NCBI GenBank assembly: GCA_950106755.1
Contig: OX467084.1
Span: 34,599,213-34,663,212 of the forward strand
Length of the DNA stretch: 64,000 bases
From: Climacium dendroides
Taxonomy: Eukaryota; Streptophyta; Bryopsida; Hypnales; Climaciaceae
Direction of reading: 5' to 3'
Position numbers and translations under genes: made by a program. The notes beneath the pieces were generated by a model that was not told the DNA's origin, did not search any database, and was given only the letters and a program-made list of their open reading frames with translations. Positions within the stretch are counted from its first letter, which is position 1; the number at the start of each line of letters is the position of its first letter. Below are positions 25,501 through 37,559 of the stretch, in pieces.

Positions 25501-25960
25501 AACTATAATTTCAAGAACCACAAGTCGATTATATCCATGATGATGTTCATTGATAGGAGTCTTACCGGAGATATAAGGTTCTACAATATGTCCCCTTGAA
25601 AGAACTTGACGTGAAGACTCGAAACCATAAACTAATGCATTTATAGATTCTAAAACTTCTTGAATGTTATTAATGGTGTCACTATCAAGATCATCAAAGA
25701 TCTTCATGTGACGATCCGTTTGCAAATCATCATTCAAAAAATAAATTTGCGCAAATCTTACGCCTTAATCTATGTTGAGCTCTAAATTTCCAATATGATG
25801 GCATAATTCTCCGTTTACAAGAAAAGTATACATCCCTCGATCCTTGGCTTGGCCAGATTAAAACTTACTACGCATACTTGTAAATGCAAATGCTTGATTA
25901 TATTTTTTAATCGATTTAAAAAATCCTCAAGAATCGGGTGTATTGCCCATAAAAAGTTCA
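22590..25960 (-). pseudogene. Decayed autonomous Helitron (Rep-helicase) polyprotein
   Basis: Conserved pieces of a plant Helitron protein appear in order from high to low coordinates, separated by stops and frame changes. About 25,860-25,470 is the N-terminal region (GMYTFLVNGEL..HHIGNL; INEHHHGYNRL). About 25,300-24,640 leads into the Rep domain (DLFVTMTYNSTW; GQSSLDCLDVVIRIFELKL). About 24,320-24,130 has YNPYLVSRFNCHINVEVCS and KYLHKYIFKGPDRG. About 23,830-23,435 is the PIF1-like helicase with Walker A GSKGTGKT and Walker B LIVLDEVG. About 23,029-22,590 has SGLPPHQLNLKCGQ..MLL, a [13 protein letters not shown] motif and FSHG..LYVALS. Known role: rolling-circle replicative transposition. 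Many stops and a MITE insertion at 25,334 show it is inactive. I could not fix the 5'-TC or 3'-CTRR ends. Confidence 0.85.
25334..25465. mobile_element. CACTA-like MITE inserted in the Helitron
   Basis: The ends are TACTACAAG and CTTGTAGTG (first base changed from C). TGA flanks it on both sides (25331-25333 and 25466-25468). The 132-bp interior carries repeated AATTGACA-type motifs. It interrupts the Helitron reading frame just after the region ending GYNRLV..MEYGHTT. Confidence 0.7.
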
Positions 25961-26159
25961 TTGAACATTGGATGAACAAAAGGATGGCTAATATGTTCAC
26001 TAGTAACTTTGCCATTGTAACAATAAATTGTCGACTTTTCTTTTTAAAAAGAAAATGCTAAACATTTTGGACATTGAATGCATATAAATCCAACACCATC
26101 AATATTGACATCTACATAGTCATCAATTGTAAACAAAGCACAAGCCATAGTCCAAAAGA

Positions 26160-26894
26160 GATGACAATCATAAATTTAGGCTAGGATAAAAAATCCTAAA
26201 CTGTAAACTCTGCAACCATGAAACTTAGTAGTAAAAAAGGATTTAGAATATAGGATAATAAAAATCCTAAATCGTAAGCCCTTAAATCCGTCAAAGGCAT
26301 AAAATAAGGATTTAAGGTAGGATTATAAAAATCCAAATTATAAACTCTAAAATTTGTAAAGGGTAAAAACTTTGTAACAAAAAAGTAGGTTGAGGATTGC
26401 ACCTATATAACTTGCACTCTAACAATTTGCACCCCTTTAATATACTCCACTTCACTCCAAATGTTTTGTTTCCTAAAATCCATTGCACATCAAAATATAT
26501 TCAACAATAAATTTTTGGATTTTAGAGCTTATTGCAAAAGTTAGGTCAAATTAGACTAAATTATATCAAATTGCTTAAATTCAAATAAAATTGGATCAAA
26601 TTGTTCATATTAGGTCAAACTATTGAAATTAGATTCAATTGTTTAAGTTTGCCTCAATTTGCTCAAATAAAGCTCAAAAAAATGTTAAAATGATTCAAAT
26701 TAGGCTTTATTTAGGTTAAACTATTAAAATTAGGTTAAATTGCATTGATAAAATTTGACTGAAATTGATCAAATTAGAATCAAATTGTTGAAATTAGGCT
26801 TGAAATGGGTCAAATTGTTCAAATTAGGTCAAACTATTGAAATTGAGTTAGATTGCAATATTGAAATTTGACTCAAATTGTTCAAATGAAGCTC
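26160..26894. repeat. Short-period degenerate arrays
   Basis: 26,160-26,370 holds about three roughly 70-bp units with AGGATAA.AAAAATCC and AAACTCT cores. From 26,520 to 26,894 the sequence is a run of variants of CAAATTRGGTCAAAYTRTT with a 15-35 bp period; the same motif resumes at 27,105-27,220. It is low-complexity DNA without a gene. Confidence 0.6.
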
Positions 26895-27663
26895 AAAATT
26901 ACACTGACCTTTGTAATATCACATCAGTAAACTCTATGATATTACTGAAATACGATCCTCTATAATATCATATTTGTAAACTTTGTGATATTACAAAAAC
27001 ACAATGGTTGTTGAAGAAAGGTGATATTAAAGAGGATTGATAGAGTGATATTATAGAGGTGTCATTTTGATTGCTTTTTTTGCCTTCAAATTTCATTGCA
27101 CTTTTTCAAATTAGGCTCTAAGTAGGTTAAACTATTAGATTGAAACTCAAATTACACTCAAATTGCTCAAACAAAGCTCAATTTTCAACCCACCAATCTA
27201 TACTTGAAGTCAAATTTGCTCAAAGTAAGTGTAAGAAAAATTATGTATCTTGGAGGCATTATTGAGCTCAATTGAATACTTGAACACCACCACTTCTAAA
27301 ATTTCTTGTCTCATAAAGAATGGTGACTCAATTTGAAGAATTGAAATGATAAATTTGTCAAATTTAAAAACTTGGTGAATATATGAATTGTTGTAAAATT
27401 TAAAACTGCTTCAATTTAACAAAATTTTCAAATCATTTGGTAATAGTAATATAACATTGAAGTCATGAATGTTCAAAACTCACAAAATTATGAAATTGTA
27501 GAAGTACAATGAAGTTTGAAGGCAAAAAAAGCAATCAAAATAACACCTCTGTAATATCACTCTATCGATCATCTCTAATATCACCTCTCTTCAACGGCCA
27601 TTGTATTTCTGTAGTATGACAAAGCTTGCAGATGTGATATTATAGAGGTCATTGTGATTTTAG
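26895..27663. mobile_element. Long inverted-repeat element (about 770 bp)
   Basis: The left arm, 26,895-27,101, and right arm, 27,504-27,663, are inverted copies over roughly 160-200 bp. Both include TGACCT..TAATATCACAT, GAGTGATATTA.AGAGGTGT and GATTGCTTTTTTTGCCTTCAAA. The left arm additionally holds two repeats of the TAATATCA motif. The central spacer is related to 33,930-34,140, so the same family recurs at 33.7-34.5 kb. No transposase is visible. Confidence 0.65.
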
Positions 27664-27896
27664 TAGTATGATTTGTACCAAATATGAATTTTTTTTATTT
27701 TTTCTTAAAACGTAGTTAATAATAATTTCAAAAAATTTCAAAATTTTATGACTTGTAATAAACATATGATTTCATCTTTGAAAAATAAATATAATGTTTT
27801 TCATTCACATCTAGTTGCAAAATGGCAACAAATAGAGTGATGGATAGTGAGGTTTGAAATTAGTGATGATAGGCTCACCTTTTTAGAGTTAAACAC
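27664..27896. other. Non-coding gap
   Basis: AT-rich sequence between the long inverted-repeat element and the next candidate element; nothing recognised. Confidence 0.4.
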
Positions 27897-27900
27897 TTAA

Positions 27901-28459
27901 TCCCCAAAAGACCAAGTGTTCAAATTCTGAATAATAAATGAATGCAAACACATCCCAAGTGCACACGAATGTGTTTTTTCATTTATCATTTTTTTGAAGA
28001 ATCATGTGTTAGTTCTTCAACATTTGTACGATATAGATTATACAAACTTTGCTTTACAAATATTCTATTATTCAATAGTATCAATAGGTTTGGTGTCAAA
28101 AAGTAACCTTTTCAATTCAAAAAAAAATCCTTCAAAAACAACTTGAATGAATTATTATTTTTTTAAATCTCTAAAAATCACTATGATTAGAAGTTAACAT
28201 TTTGAACTTCAAAAAAATAAATTCTTTTGAAAAATGCAAATATTCAATCTACAATTGACTTTAAAGGAAATTTTCAATTTTTGCCTTCAAATTTTATTAA
28301 AAAATAATGTTTTTTTACAAATTGATCTCACCATATAGATATGATCTATGAATCTTAGTTTACAATTTACAACTATTGTTTGAGACTCATTATCCTTTTG
28401 CATTTTATAATACATCTTCACGATTTTGGAAATCTGAACTACCCCTAGTCTTTTAGGGG
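27901..28459. mobile_element. Candidate TTAA-flanked element, 559 bp
   Basis: TTAA at 27897-27900 is followed by TCCCCAAAAGACC. The right end reads GTCTTTTAGGGG followed by TTGA, one base from TTAA. End pairing is good over about 12 bases, but I could not match the interior to the other copies, so this may be a different subfamily or chance. Confidence 0.3.
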
Positions 28460-28890
28460 TTGAACCCCTGTTCCATCAACCACTCAAATTAGAAGCAAAA
28501 TATAGTAAGGTAAACCAGACCATTACCACCACCCTTCTCAATTCCACTCTCATGTACGTGTCGTGTACATTTCCCCTCAGAAATGTATCCATTGAGCATA
28601 TTCTAATGACGCAGCGTTGGACAAAAAGGTCCACGTCACCTGTCCATCACTGTTATCTCCCCCGCATCCCCAAACCGGATATCATCACAAGATCCGGGTA
28701 CAACCCTCCCAGGTCCTCAACCCGGGTATTTCCCATCCTGACGCCCGCTCTGTCGACACGAGAGTTCGGCAGCTGGCCTGAACCCGGGAATCGAGCTCCT
28801 CCTCCTCCTCCTCCCCTCTCGCTCTCCGATTCCTTTACTGTACTGTACCACCATCCACGATTCTTCTGTTTCTGTTTTCGCATTCCTTCC

Positions 28891-29013
28891 ATGGAGATTC
28901 ACGATTCTTCGGTTAACTGTTTTCGCAGTAACGGACTGCGATCTTGCTCTCTCGCAGTCCCAGGAGGAGCCTTGGCACGGAGGGGCCGCACCATGGAGCT
29001 TCTCTGCTTGTGA
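28891..29013 (+). promoter_or_regulatory. Upstream ORF in the ABC1 kinase leader
   Basis: Base composition changes sharply at about 28,540 from AT-rich to moderate GC, and a CTCCTCCTCC pyrimidine tract lies at 28,795-28,825, typical of a plant core promoter and leader. In the putative leader an ATG at 28891 opens a 40-codon frame that stops at 29013, 20 bases before the main start at 29033. A second ATG at 28993 is in the same frame. Such an upstream ORF would be expected to reduce translation of the kinase, if the mRNA begins upstream of 28,891. Confidence 0.45.
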
Positions 29014-29032
29014 GACATTCCTAGTGTCAGTA

Positions 29033-32000
29033 ATGGCGGGGGCTCGGATCTTGGCCTGCTGGCGTCGCCAGATTCAGCAGCACTTTCGTTGGTAAGGGCG
29101 TCAGTCCTTTCTTGTGGTTGGGGTTTAGGCGACATTGAGTTGTTTAGGTTTTGGGTTCAATCGGGATTCGAATTATTGGATTTTGGGATTTTTGGACTTT
29201 GGGAGTGGGTGTTATTCGAATTTTTTTAGGTTTGGGGATTTGGGGGTTAGGTGTCGTTCGGATTGTTCAATTTGGGGGTTTAGGGTGGGGGGTGGGGGGT
29301 GATTCGAATTGTTAAAATTTTGGGTTTTAGGATTTGGGCGCCACTCGGATTGTTCGATATTGGAGTTTAGGGTTTAGGCGTCATTGAAATGTTCAATTTT
29401 TTGGATCCGAGGTGTAAGCGTCTTTCGAGTTGTTCAATTTTGGGGATTTAGGGTTTGGGTGTCTTTCGGAATGTTTCGGATTGTTCGGTTTTGGGGTTTA
29501 CGGGTTAGGCGTCATTCCCATTGTTCGTGTTTTTCCTTCCGATATTTGAATCTTTGAGATTCATTCTCTTTATTCACTTTTTTCCTTCCGATATTTGAAT
29601 CTTTAGGATTCATTCCCTTTATTCACTTTACAGGCTTTTGTCCCGAGAATTCTGAGGGTCTCTATTTCTATTCCATCTTTGGGATATTCTGCATGTTCTT
29701 TTAAAATTTATATCGTTTGGTGTTGATTTTGATAGCCCTTCTGGCGATGGAGTGGCCATTGCTCCCCTCGGCATGCCTTTCTGCCGCAACCAAGGCATAA
29801 CAGTGGTTGTAACGAGTACTGGTTTCCTGAGACCATTGCTAAAACCTACAAAATCTGCTGTATGGCAACCGATTGCTCAACACTCCAAAAACATTGGCAC
29901 CATTCAAGCGCGTGGGTACTCCTCAATCTCGAGAACTTCGTGGATGTATACCATATCTTCTACTCTCCGTAACAAAACTCTCCAATGTAGAGTCAAAGAA
30001 TTGCAACGTGAAGTGCTGCACGAGTTCAAGCAACTGTTGAAGTCCACCAGTGTGGACTTGCGAGCACTTAGACTTGACAGTCAGATGGCTTGGCAGCATC
30101 GTCACCCTGGCGTCTTTCTCCATCGTTCCCTTCGGAAACTGGCCACAGTTGCTAGCCTTGCCTGTGCACGTTCCCAAGTGATCCCACGCATCATTGCCGT
30201 CGTTCTCGGCGAGGCTACTTTAGCTCACCAAAGTGCTGCATCAGGAGGCGACTCTTTCCCAGTTCGCTTAGAATCCAATCAACCTCATCATCCAACTTAC
30301 ATTCTTTCGTTTCTTTACTCTTTGATGGAGTTTGTCATACTAGTCATCCGCGCTACCTATCTAGCAGTTTTGTTTACCCCTGCAGTCATTTTAGCCCCTT
30401 TTGCTGATTCATGTGGAGTCAAGTTCCGAAAGAGGTGGATCTCGTTAGTGCACTTCTCCCTGGCGAATGCAGGTGCCGCGTTTATTAAGTGGGGGCAGTG
30501 GGCAGCTGCACGGCCTGACTTGTTTCCACGAGATCTTTGTGCGGAGCTCTCGACGTTGCATAGCAAAGCCCCTGCTCATAAATTCTCTAAAACGAAGCAG
30601 ATTATTGAAGGAGCGTTTGGCAGGAAGATTGATGAGATTTTCGAGGATTTTGAAGAAGAGCCGGTGGCGTCTGGGAGTATTGCTCAAATTCACAGGGCGG
30701 TTCTACGGTACCGGTATCCTGGACAAATTTCGAAGCCCATGGTGGTGGCAGTGAAGGTGCGGCACCCGGGGGTGAGCTCGGTCATAAGAAGGGATTTCAC
30801 TATCATCAATTGGTGTGCGAAAGTGTCCAATTTGATTCCGGGTCTGGCTTGGCTGAGGCTTGACGAAAGTATACAACAATTTGCAGTCTTTATGTTGACA
30901 CAGGTACTTCGGGTGCCTGCAATGCATATGAATAGTACTTGCTTGCTTAGTGCTATTATAATTCTTAAGGGTTGAGCAAAAACAGTGATGAATTTACTTT
31001 CTGGACGATTATTTTTCTGCTCGTTATCACAAGTACTTTTGCTTTCAAGAGAGTCGATTACTTTTGCCTAGCTCCTCCATACACGCGTCACAGAAATGCA
31101 CATTCTTAGCATTCTAAACGTAGTATAACCGTTAATGGACCAAAGATTATCGGTTTTAGAATGAGCAGTTTGATTGATCGTATTGCGATGATATCATTTA
31201 AATGGGGTTAAGTTGTATATCTTTAGAATGTGTGAAGAACATGGCATTTGTTGATGCGAAAACAAAATAAAATTGAACCAATGAAATTCCGTGTGTGACT
31301 TACTCAAATCTGCTGAAGAAACATGACGTCCAATTTGGGGGATAAGCTAGTCTGCTGGATTTGAGTTGGAACAGTCTTCCCATGCTAGAACTTGCACCTG
31401 TGATGGTTCGACCCTTTCTGGTAATTGTTGACTGGAGGATTGGTATGGCAGGTTGATTTGGCAAGGGAAGCTGCTCATCTAAGTCGTTTCATTTACAACT
31501 TTCGCAGATGGAAGGACGTTTCGTTTCCGAAGCCATTGTATCCTTTGGTACATCCCGCCGTTTTGGTGGAGACTTTTGAGCAAGGAGAGAGTGTAGCACG
31601 ATTTGTGGACATGCGTGGCAAAACCCGTCTGAACAGCGCTCTGGCATCCATTGGAACTCATACGTTGTTAAAGATGCTCCTTGTAAGGCATTTACCTGTC
31701 CCTTTGCATTTGAGCTCCTGTTTTCGAAAACGTCTTCCCATCAAAGCTCCAGTTTGTGTTCCGTTGTATGGATTTCATGTTGGCTTTGTTTGTTTATAGT
31801 TTCCTGCTGTCTTGTCAGGTGGATAACTTCATTCACGCCGATCTACACCCTGGCAACATCTTGGTGCGTATGGAACCTGGAGCTCCCAACAAGAAGTTGT
31901 TCCAGTCTCGCCCTCATGTCGTTTTGCTGGATGTGGGGATGACTGCAGAGCTGAACGTTCAGGATAGGTCGACCTTGTTGGATTTCTTTAAAGCAATTGC

Positions 32001-33296
32001 TCAGAAGGACGGCAGGTCAGCTGCGGAGTGTACACTCAAATTTTCACGGTCCCAGAGCTGTCCAGACCCAGGGGCATTTATAGACGTAAGTTGACGCTAT
32101 CACGCTCGAATGTCAATAGCAGATATAATGTGTTATGGTCTTTTTGTTTCATGTACCTGCAGACCTTTATTTTTGGTTTTCCTGATTCTCTTCTTTCCAG
32201 TACTTTATCGGGGACTACAGTTTCTGGCTATCTCTTTCATTGTTCTTTTATAGGGTAACTTTTGTTCCCTTTTGGTACCGATCTCCTCATTGTCTACGAA
32301 GAATATTGATTGGGTTAATACTAGCTCACTCTTTACTTCTTCGAAAGCTCTTCTCTTGTACATCATTATTCGAATCCTTGATGGTGTGCTGAGCGTTCCG
32401 GTGTGTGAATATTCGGTTGAATGCCACGAAATACCATTTGTCCCCTGATTTATTTTAGAAGTTTATGTTCTCTCTTGAAGCATTGCTGACATAGTTGGGT
32501 TGACATTTGTGGGTGGTGGCAACAGGATGTAGACAAGGTTTTTCAGTTTTGGGACACCGAAGAAGGGGATTCTTTGCATGCAGGGCAGTGCATGCAAGAG
32601 TTACTGGAGCAAGTCCGGCGTCACAAAGTGAACATAGATGGTGACGTATGTACTGTTATGGTGACCACCCTTGTTCTTGAGGTAAGTTTATTCAAACACT
32701 TGTTTTCATGTTCGTCATGCGCACAGTTGCTCTGTGTCGTGTGTGTACAATCAATTTCGTATTACTGTTTTGGGCATGAATATTGATTTCTTTAAATATT
32801 GCAATTTTGTGTTCCTAAAATCTACATTGAGTATTATCTAAGACGTGCTACAGAAACAGAATTCTTCCTTGTTGAGTCCCCTCATTTAATTGTTACGCTC
32901 AATGTTCATGACATTTGCAAAGCCATTTGTCCATATCCTGATGCTTACTTTACAAAATTGCGCTCGTTTCTTACTCCTTTTTCCTATTTAATTCAACTAC
33001 ATACCTAACAAATCATGTCAGGATGGATCGAGGTTTTTTTCACATTCAACTCGAGGATTCTCGAGTTGACTTTCTCTAGTTTATAAATGAACTACAAATA
33101 ATGATGATTTCTTTTTGTTATTTTTCTCAGAAGTTGGATTTTTAATGAGTGACCAGCTTTGAAATTCGTTGTTCAGGGCTGGCAGCGAAAATTGGACCCT
33201 GAGTTTAACATCTTGGATACCCTGCGTCAGCTGCTTTTCAAAGCGGATTGGATCAAGACATTGTCCTACACAATGGATGGAGTCATGGCGCCTTGA
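29033..33296 (+). CDS. Mitochondrial ABC1/ADCK2-like atypical kinase
   Basis: Complete six-exon coding region, 666 codons plus stop: 29033-29091, 29736-30903, 31452-31682, 31819-32085, 32526-32681, 33177-33296. All introns are GT-AG and in frame. The N-terminus is Arg-rich and nearly acid-free (MAGARILACWRRQ), as in a mitochondrial presequence. A hydrophobic segment lies near residues 210-245. Family motifs follow in order: KxGQ (FIKWGQWAAARPDLFP, about 269-284), the glycine-rich ABC1 loop (VASGSIAQIHRA, about 330), VAVKV with the putative ATP lysine near 360, the catalytic HADLHPGNIL (about 492-501) and LLDVGM (about 522-527) in place of DFG. The Trp in KWGQ and the SGS loop resemble ADCK2 rather than the COQ8/ADCK3 branch. 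Family role: mitochondrial ABC1 kinases support coenzyme Q and lipid metabolism; the substrate is not known here. The start could lie at an internal Met (codon for GMPFCRN near residue 31), but exon 1 splices in frame. Confidence 0.92.
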
Positions 33297-33354
33297 TGTG
33301 AAAAGCTTGAGCAAACAATTTTGTAGGCCTTTTTCCATTTGGGTCCTTGTATGT

Positions 33355-33360
33355 AATAAA
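33355..33360 (+). terminator. Possible polyadenylation signal
   Basis: AATAAA occurs 59 bases after the kinase stop codon, in a T-rich stretch. This is a consensus hexamer at a sensible distance; the cleavage site is not determined. Confidence 0.45.
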
Positions 33361-33719
33361 TTGATCATGATCGGTTTTGTAATGGAGTATGGTAATGTTT
33401 CTGGCTGTGCATAAACCAGGGTACTATTTTGATGTATTTCCAAAGGATCTCGTAATTTTTGATACATTGTGGTTCTGGGATGGATCCAATTGCTCGGGGT
33501 TTATTTTTCTTTCACCTTGCAACTTCACAGGAGTTATTGCAGACACTTGTAGAAATTGGGTCAGTAATCGCTGGACTTGGTTCCCTTGGTAGTGCAAAGC
33601 CCTGGTGTAATATGGAAATTGCTCAATTATGATTTATCCTATTAGTGCGTGTGACACTACTTTACTAATTTTTTCTTTTTTAGTTTTTTCTTTTTTAGTG
33701 TTATATTAGCGGTTGGTGC

Positions 33720-34493
33720 TTGCTATGAACAAAAATTCCAATAAATCTTCAAATAAAAATGACTAAAATTTTTGTATAATTTTTTTTATAAATAAGCATA
33801 TATTGAAATGTACAATAGAAATTTATTGAATGATGAATGAAACATATGCAATGGTAAATACTATAAAAGATCCACATACATTAGAATGCATTAGAAATTT
33901 GACTCCATTGTTATAAAAAATGACAATTCATATTGAAGAATTGAAAAGAAAAACTTATAAATCTCAAAAACTTTGTGAACAATTTAATTGTTGTGAAATC
34001 CAAAATCGCTTCAATTGAATAAATATCTCAAAATCATTTGGTAGTAGCAATAGAAAATTGAAATCATGAAAGCTCAAAGCTCACAAAAGCACGAAATCAT
34101 AAAAGTGTAAAGAAGTGTAAAGCCAAGAGAAGCAATGGATTTGCTACCTCTATAATATCATCCTATGGATCCTTTTTAATATCACCTTAATTGCAACAAC
34201 TATATTATTTCTATAATATCACCCTTTATAAAAAGTGATATTACAGAAGTGATTGCAAACTGCTACTTTATTTCTATAATATCACATTGTGTGAAAATAC
34301 GATTTTTATGTATGCATGATTGAAAATATTGAAAATAATTATTTTAAAGACTTATTGAAATTATTATCATGCATTCTATTCAAATATATCAAAATTTTAC
34401 TAATATGTGATACAATGAATGCGTAGCATAGCAAGCTCAAGCCCCTAGTATTAATGGTAGCATTTGTGATATTACAGAGGGACTTATGATTTT
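33720..34493. repeat. Dispersed element related to 26.9-27.7 kb and 22.0-22.3 kb
   Basis: From 33,780 to 33,905 it matches 22,180-22,330. From 33,930 to 34,140 it matches the spacer of the long inverted-repeat element. Then come several TCTATAATATCAC motifs and their inverts (34,150-34,300), and it ends with TTTGTGATATTACAGAGGG and GATTTTAGTAGTACGATT, as the right end of the 27-kb copy does. It is probably a fuller member of the same family. Confidence 0.5.
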
Positions 34494-34607
34494 AGTAGTA
34501 CGATTGTACACTGGAGTACTAATTTCCACAAAATATTTAGTGACTTTTAGTGATCACTAGCATTGGAGGTGGCACTGATTTATTCCAAAGTTTAGAGCTT
34601 GGTAATG

Positions 34608-34766
34608 AAGGTAAACTACCCCATTATGGATAGAATGGGAGCAAGCCCATTGTGGACAAAGCTGTAATGGTGGTGTATATTCAAGTCCTTAAATGTACAC
34701 TACTATCTTAATTTAGTTGACAATGGGCTTGCTCCCATTTTGTTTGTGATGGGGTAGTTTACCTTA
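34608..34766. mobile_element. MITE-like inverted repeat, 159 bp
   Basis: AAGGTAAACTACCCCAT at 34608 is mirrored by ATGGGGTAGTTTACCTT ending at 34765. Inner parts also pair (AATGGGAGCAAGCCCATTG with CAATGGGCTTGCTCCCATT), giving about 46 bp of near-perfect stem. A degraded relative lies at 61,066-61,432. The target duplication is not clear. Confidence 0.7.
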
Positions 34767-34832
34767 GTGGGAATCCATTCCCAACCCCTCCTCAATACTT
34801 GTTTTTGTCTACCTTGTTCATTATTGGCCAAC

Positions 34833-35425
34833 CCCCCAAAAGGAAGAAGGCTATTTTTTTTGTTAAAAAGCATTCAAAACTATTTCTATTGCATTCTTCT
34901 GAGAAGAAAACAAAAAACAAATAAAAATTGAATTGTTAATGGTTCTAAGATGAGATTGAAACACAACAATCCCAACTGTGAGATTGTTCTAGTAAGAAAA
35001 TTTAACCTTATTAAAAAAAATTATAAAAATTGCATTTACAAATGAATCTTGTAAGTTAATTTTTCAAAAAGATGTTTAGATTGCCTAAAAAAAAGATTGT
35101 TCATAACTTTCACATCACCAATCCAAGTGGAATGAATAAAAGCTTCACATGTAGGAAAAAATATGATCTATAAGGAAACAAAATTTCAAATTTTCATTTC
35201 AAATTTTTGTAGATATCTTTTTGTGCCCAGTGTTATGAAAATTATATTTAGGATGACATAAGTTTTTCTCCTATGCATCAATTGAAATAAAAATTATATT
35301 CCCACAAAGCTCAAAAGTTTTTCTATCTTATGAGAAAGTTTCAAAACATTTCATTAAAAATTAAGATAATAGGAACTTGACAAAAATTTATTTTATCCTC
35401 TAAGAGGAAAAAGATCCTTTAGGAG
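34833..35425. mobile_element. TTAA-family element, shortened copy
   Basis: The right end abuts TTAA at 35426-35429 with GGAG in place of GGGG; the left end is CCCCCC but its flank is CCAA, so one boundary has decayed. The interior aligns with 14,639-15,550 (AAGGC..TTTTTT, CATTCAAAA, TTTCTATTGCA, GAGATTGTTCTAG, CATCACCAATCCAA), with an internal loss of about 300 bp. Confidence 0.5.
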
Positions 35426-35429
35426 TTAA

Positions 35430-37500
35430 AATGAAGTTCACTTATCTTTTGAGATATTGATGAACTCTCATTTCTTGAATTTCTATTGATATTGAGGAAT
35501 TGTCATTTCTTTTTGACGAATGATTTTAGGCAAGTCTAAAGACACTAATACAATAGCTTCCTAGCATCTTGGGCAATTTTTTGCCTAATAACTAATTAAA
35601 CTGCAAGAAATAGTTGAACACCCCAAAAAATAATATATTAAAATTGAATAGTTTTTAAAAGAAAAATTAAAGTGAAGCATTCATGAAAGCTATTCTTAAA
35701 AATTTTGGATGGTTGTTGTTGCTTTAATCTAAAGTGGTTGCATTTATCTAAACCCTTGCCTCGTATTGACTTCCAAACACCAAACACTCTACTTTGTATA
35801 TCAAGATTTTGTTTAAGTGTCAAGGTTTGTTGTGTATGAAAGATTTGTTTTATTTGTAAGAGATTGTGCTTTAGAACTATCAAAATTGCAAGGCAAAAAA
35901 CTTTGTGATGTATGTTTACAGTTATTGACAAAGAAGAGATGTAGGATTGTGTGTAACAAATTGAATTTCTATAAATTAGGCAATCCTAGGTCAATAATCT
36001 TCCCAAAATTTAGTCACCCTTTTAATTATTTAATTTCTGACCAAGTTGTTAGGAAGCTATGATAGGCTCTTAATTGCCTATTATTGGCTTCTACTTCAAA
36101 TATTCTAGAAAAAAATCTTCAAAAATTTAGGACACATTTTTCCATTAGTTTTTTCAATAGAAATTAATTAATTAAAATTCTTGATAACATAGAGGGGAAA
36201 ATTTGAGAAGACATTTTGTGGCCTTCTTTAAAATTTCTTCTTTGAAAAAATGATGTGAAAAATACCTTTTTTTGCCATGCTGGCGGCTATTGTCTTCTTC
36301 CCGGTGCTAGGTTGGCACTTGTCTCTTCCCTCTTGCAAGCTTGTGCTGCCCACGGTTTAGGGTTCATGCTCCCACCACCGCATGATTATCACCTACTTTG
36401 TCCAGCTGTTGTATTCATCTTTTTCATTTAGAAAATCTTGTTGCCACTAAAGCTCCCTTGCGTGTGGAGTTATTGCTTAGTATTGTGCTATTTAAGTGAA
36501 GTTCATCACCATGATGTATTGGAAGAGTGGGAATCTGTTCACCATCGTTTCAGTAGAGTGGTCTTTAGTTTTGCCATCATTTTTTTAAGAGTGGACACTG
36601 CAAGTTCCGTAGCTCGTCGCCAATCTTGAATTTGCATGAGGGTGGAGCTGTCGGATCCCAGGGAATCCCTAAACTCCACTTTCTGTTTTGAAATCATTTG
36701 AAGGACTACAATTATTACTTACTGAATTCAATTTTCATATCATGGAGGTCTTGTGCAAGCTTGAGAACCATAGACATAGCTTAAAATTTAAGGGAGAATT
36801 AGAGCTCTTGTTTTTTCATGCCCTTCCTCTATTCCTTTGTTTAGGATTTGATTGTAAATGTTATCCTTCTGTTTTTAGTGTGCAATTGCAATTTCGTCCT
36901 CATCAAAGTAATTTGGGACAATGGGCTTTGGTGATGACAACTTCGCAAAAAATACAGTGGAAAAAGTAGTGTAGGTTGCGAATCGTGCAAGATCCGCAAA
37001 GAAGAAGCCAAAGCAAGCTGCCATTGAGGCTTTGGCAACAATATCAAAGGAAATTCAACGCAAAGCAAAAATAATCAACCTTAGGAAGGTCGAATCTGTG
37101 AAAAAAATAGTGTGCTACTTTCAATTGAGTTGTGGTGGGGGCGATGAATCATTGGGCTATGGTCTTCGATGGTGTACTACTTGAGGTTCCCAGAACTAAA
37201 GTGAATCCAATCGAAGAGTACTCCAATAGCAACTCAAGCAACTAGCACAGATCAATGGGAGATGCAGATATGATTTTTTGTCATGTTTTTTTAGTGAGGT
37301 CAAGAGAGACTCGTGAATTTACTTCAAAATATCTTGTCATTATCATTTTTTTGGAGTCTAATATTGGTGACAATGTGAATTTGGCAGAAGTTCCAAACGA
37401 TAGTAAAGCTTCGAAGGATGATTCAAATTTTGAATAACCATTGAGGAAAAGTGGAGCTACTAGACAAAGCAAATTAGAAAGTAGCTAATCAAAAGTGCAA
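35430..37500. other. Non-coding or unresolved stretch before the hAT relic
   Basis: No intact gene is seen. A GC-richer patch at 36,280-36,660 and Lys/Ala-rich frames around 36,970-37,080 could be the eroded 5' part of the hAT transposon, but no motif proves it. Confidence 0.35.
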
Positions 37501-37559
37501 TGGAGGTACGATCGGCATTGGAAATTCCAAACTATTTGGGCTACCAAACTTCTCTAGGC

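Noticed and set aside
28552..29013. 153-codon plus-strand open frame before the kinase
   Set aside because: It ends before the kinase ATG in another frame and covers promoter and leader sequence; only its last part is kept, as an upstream ORF.
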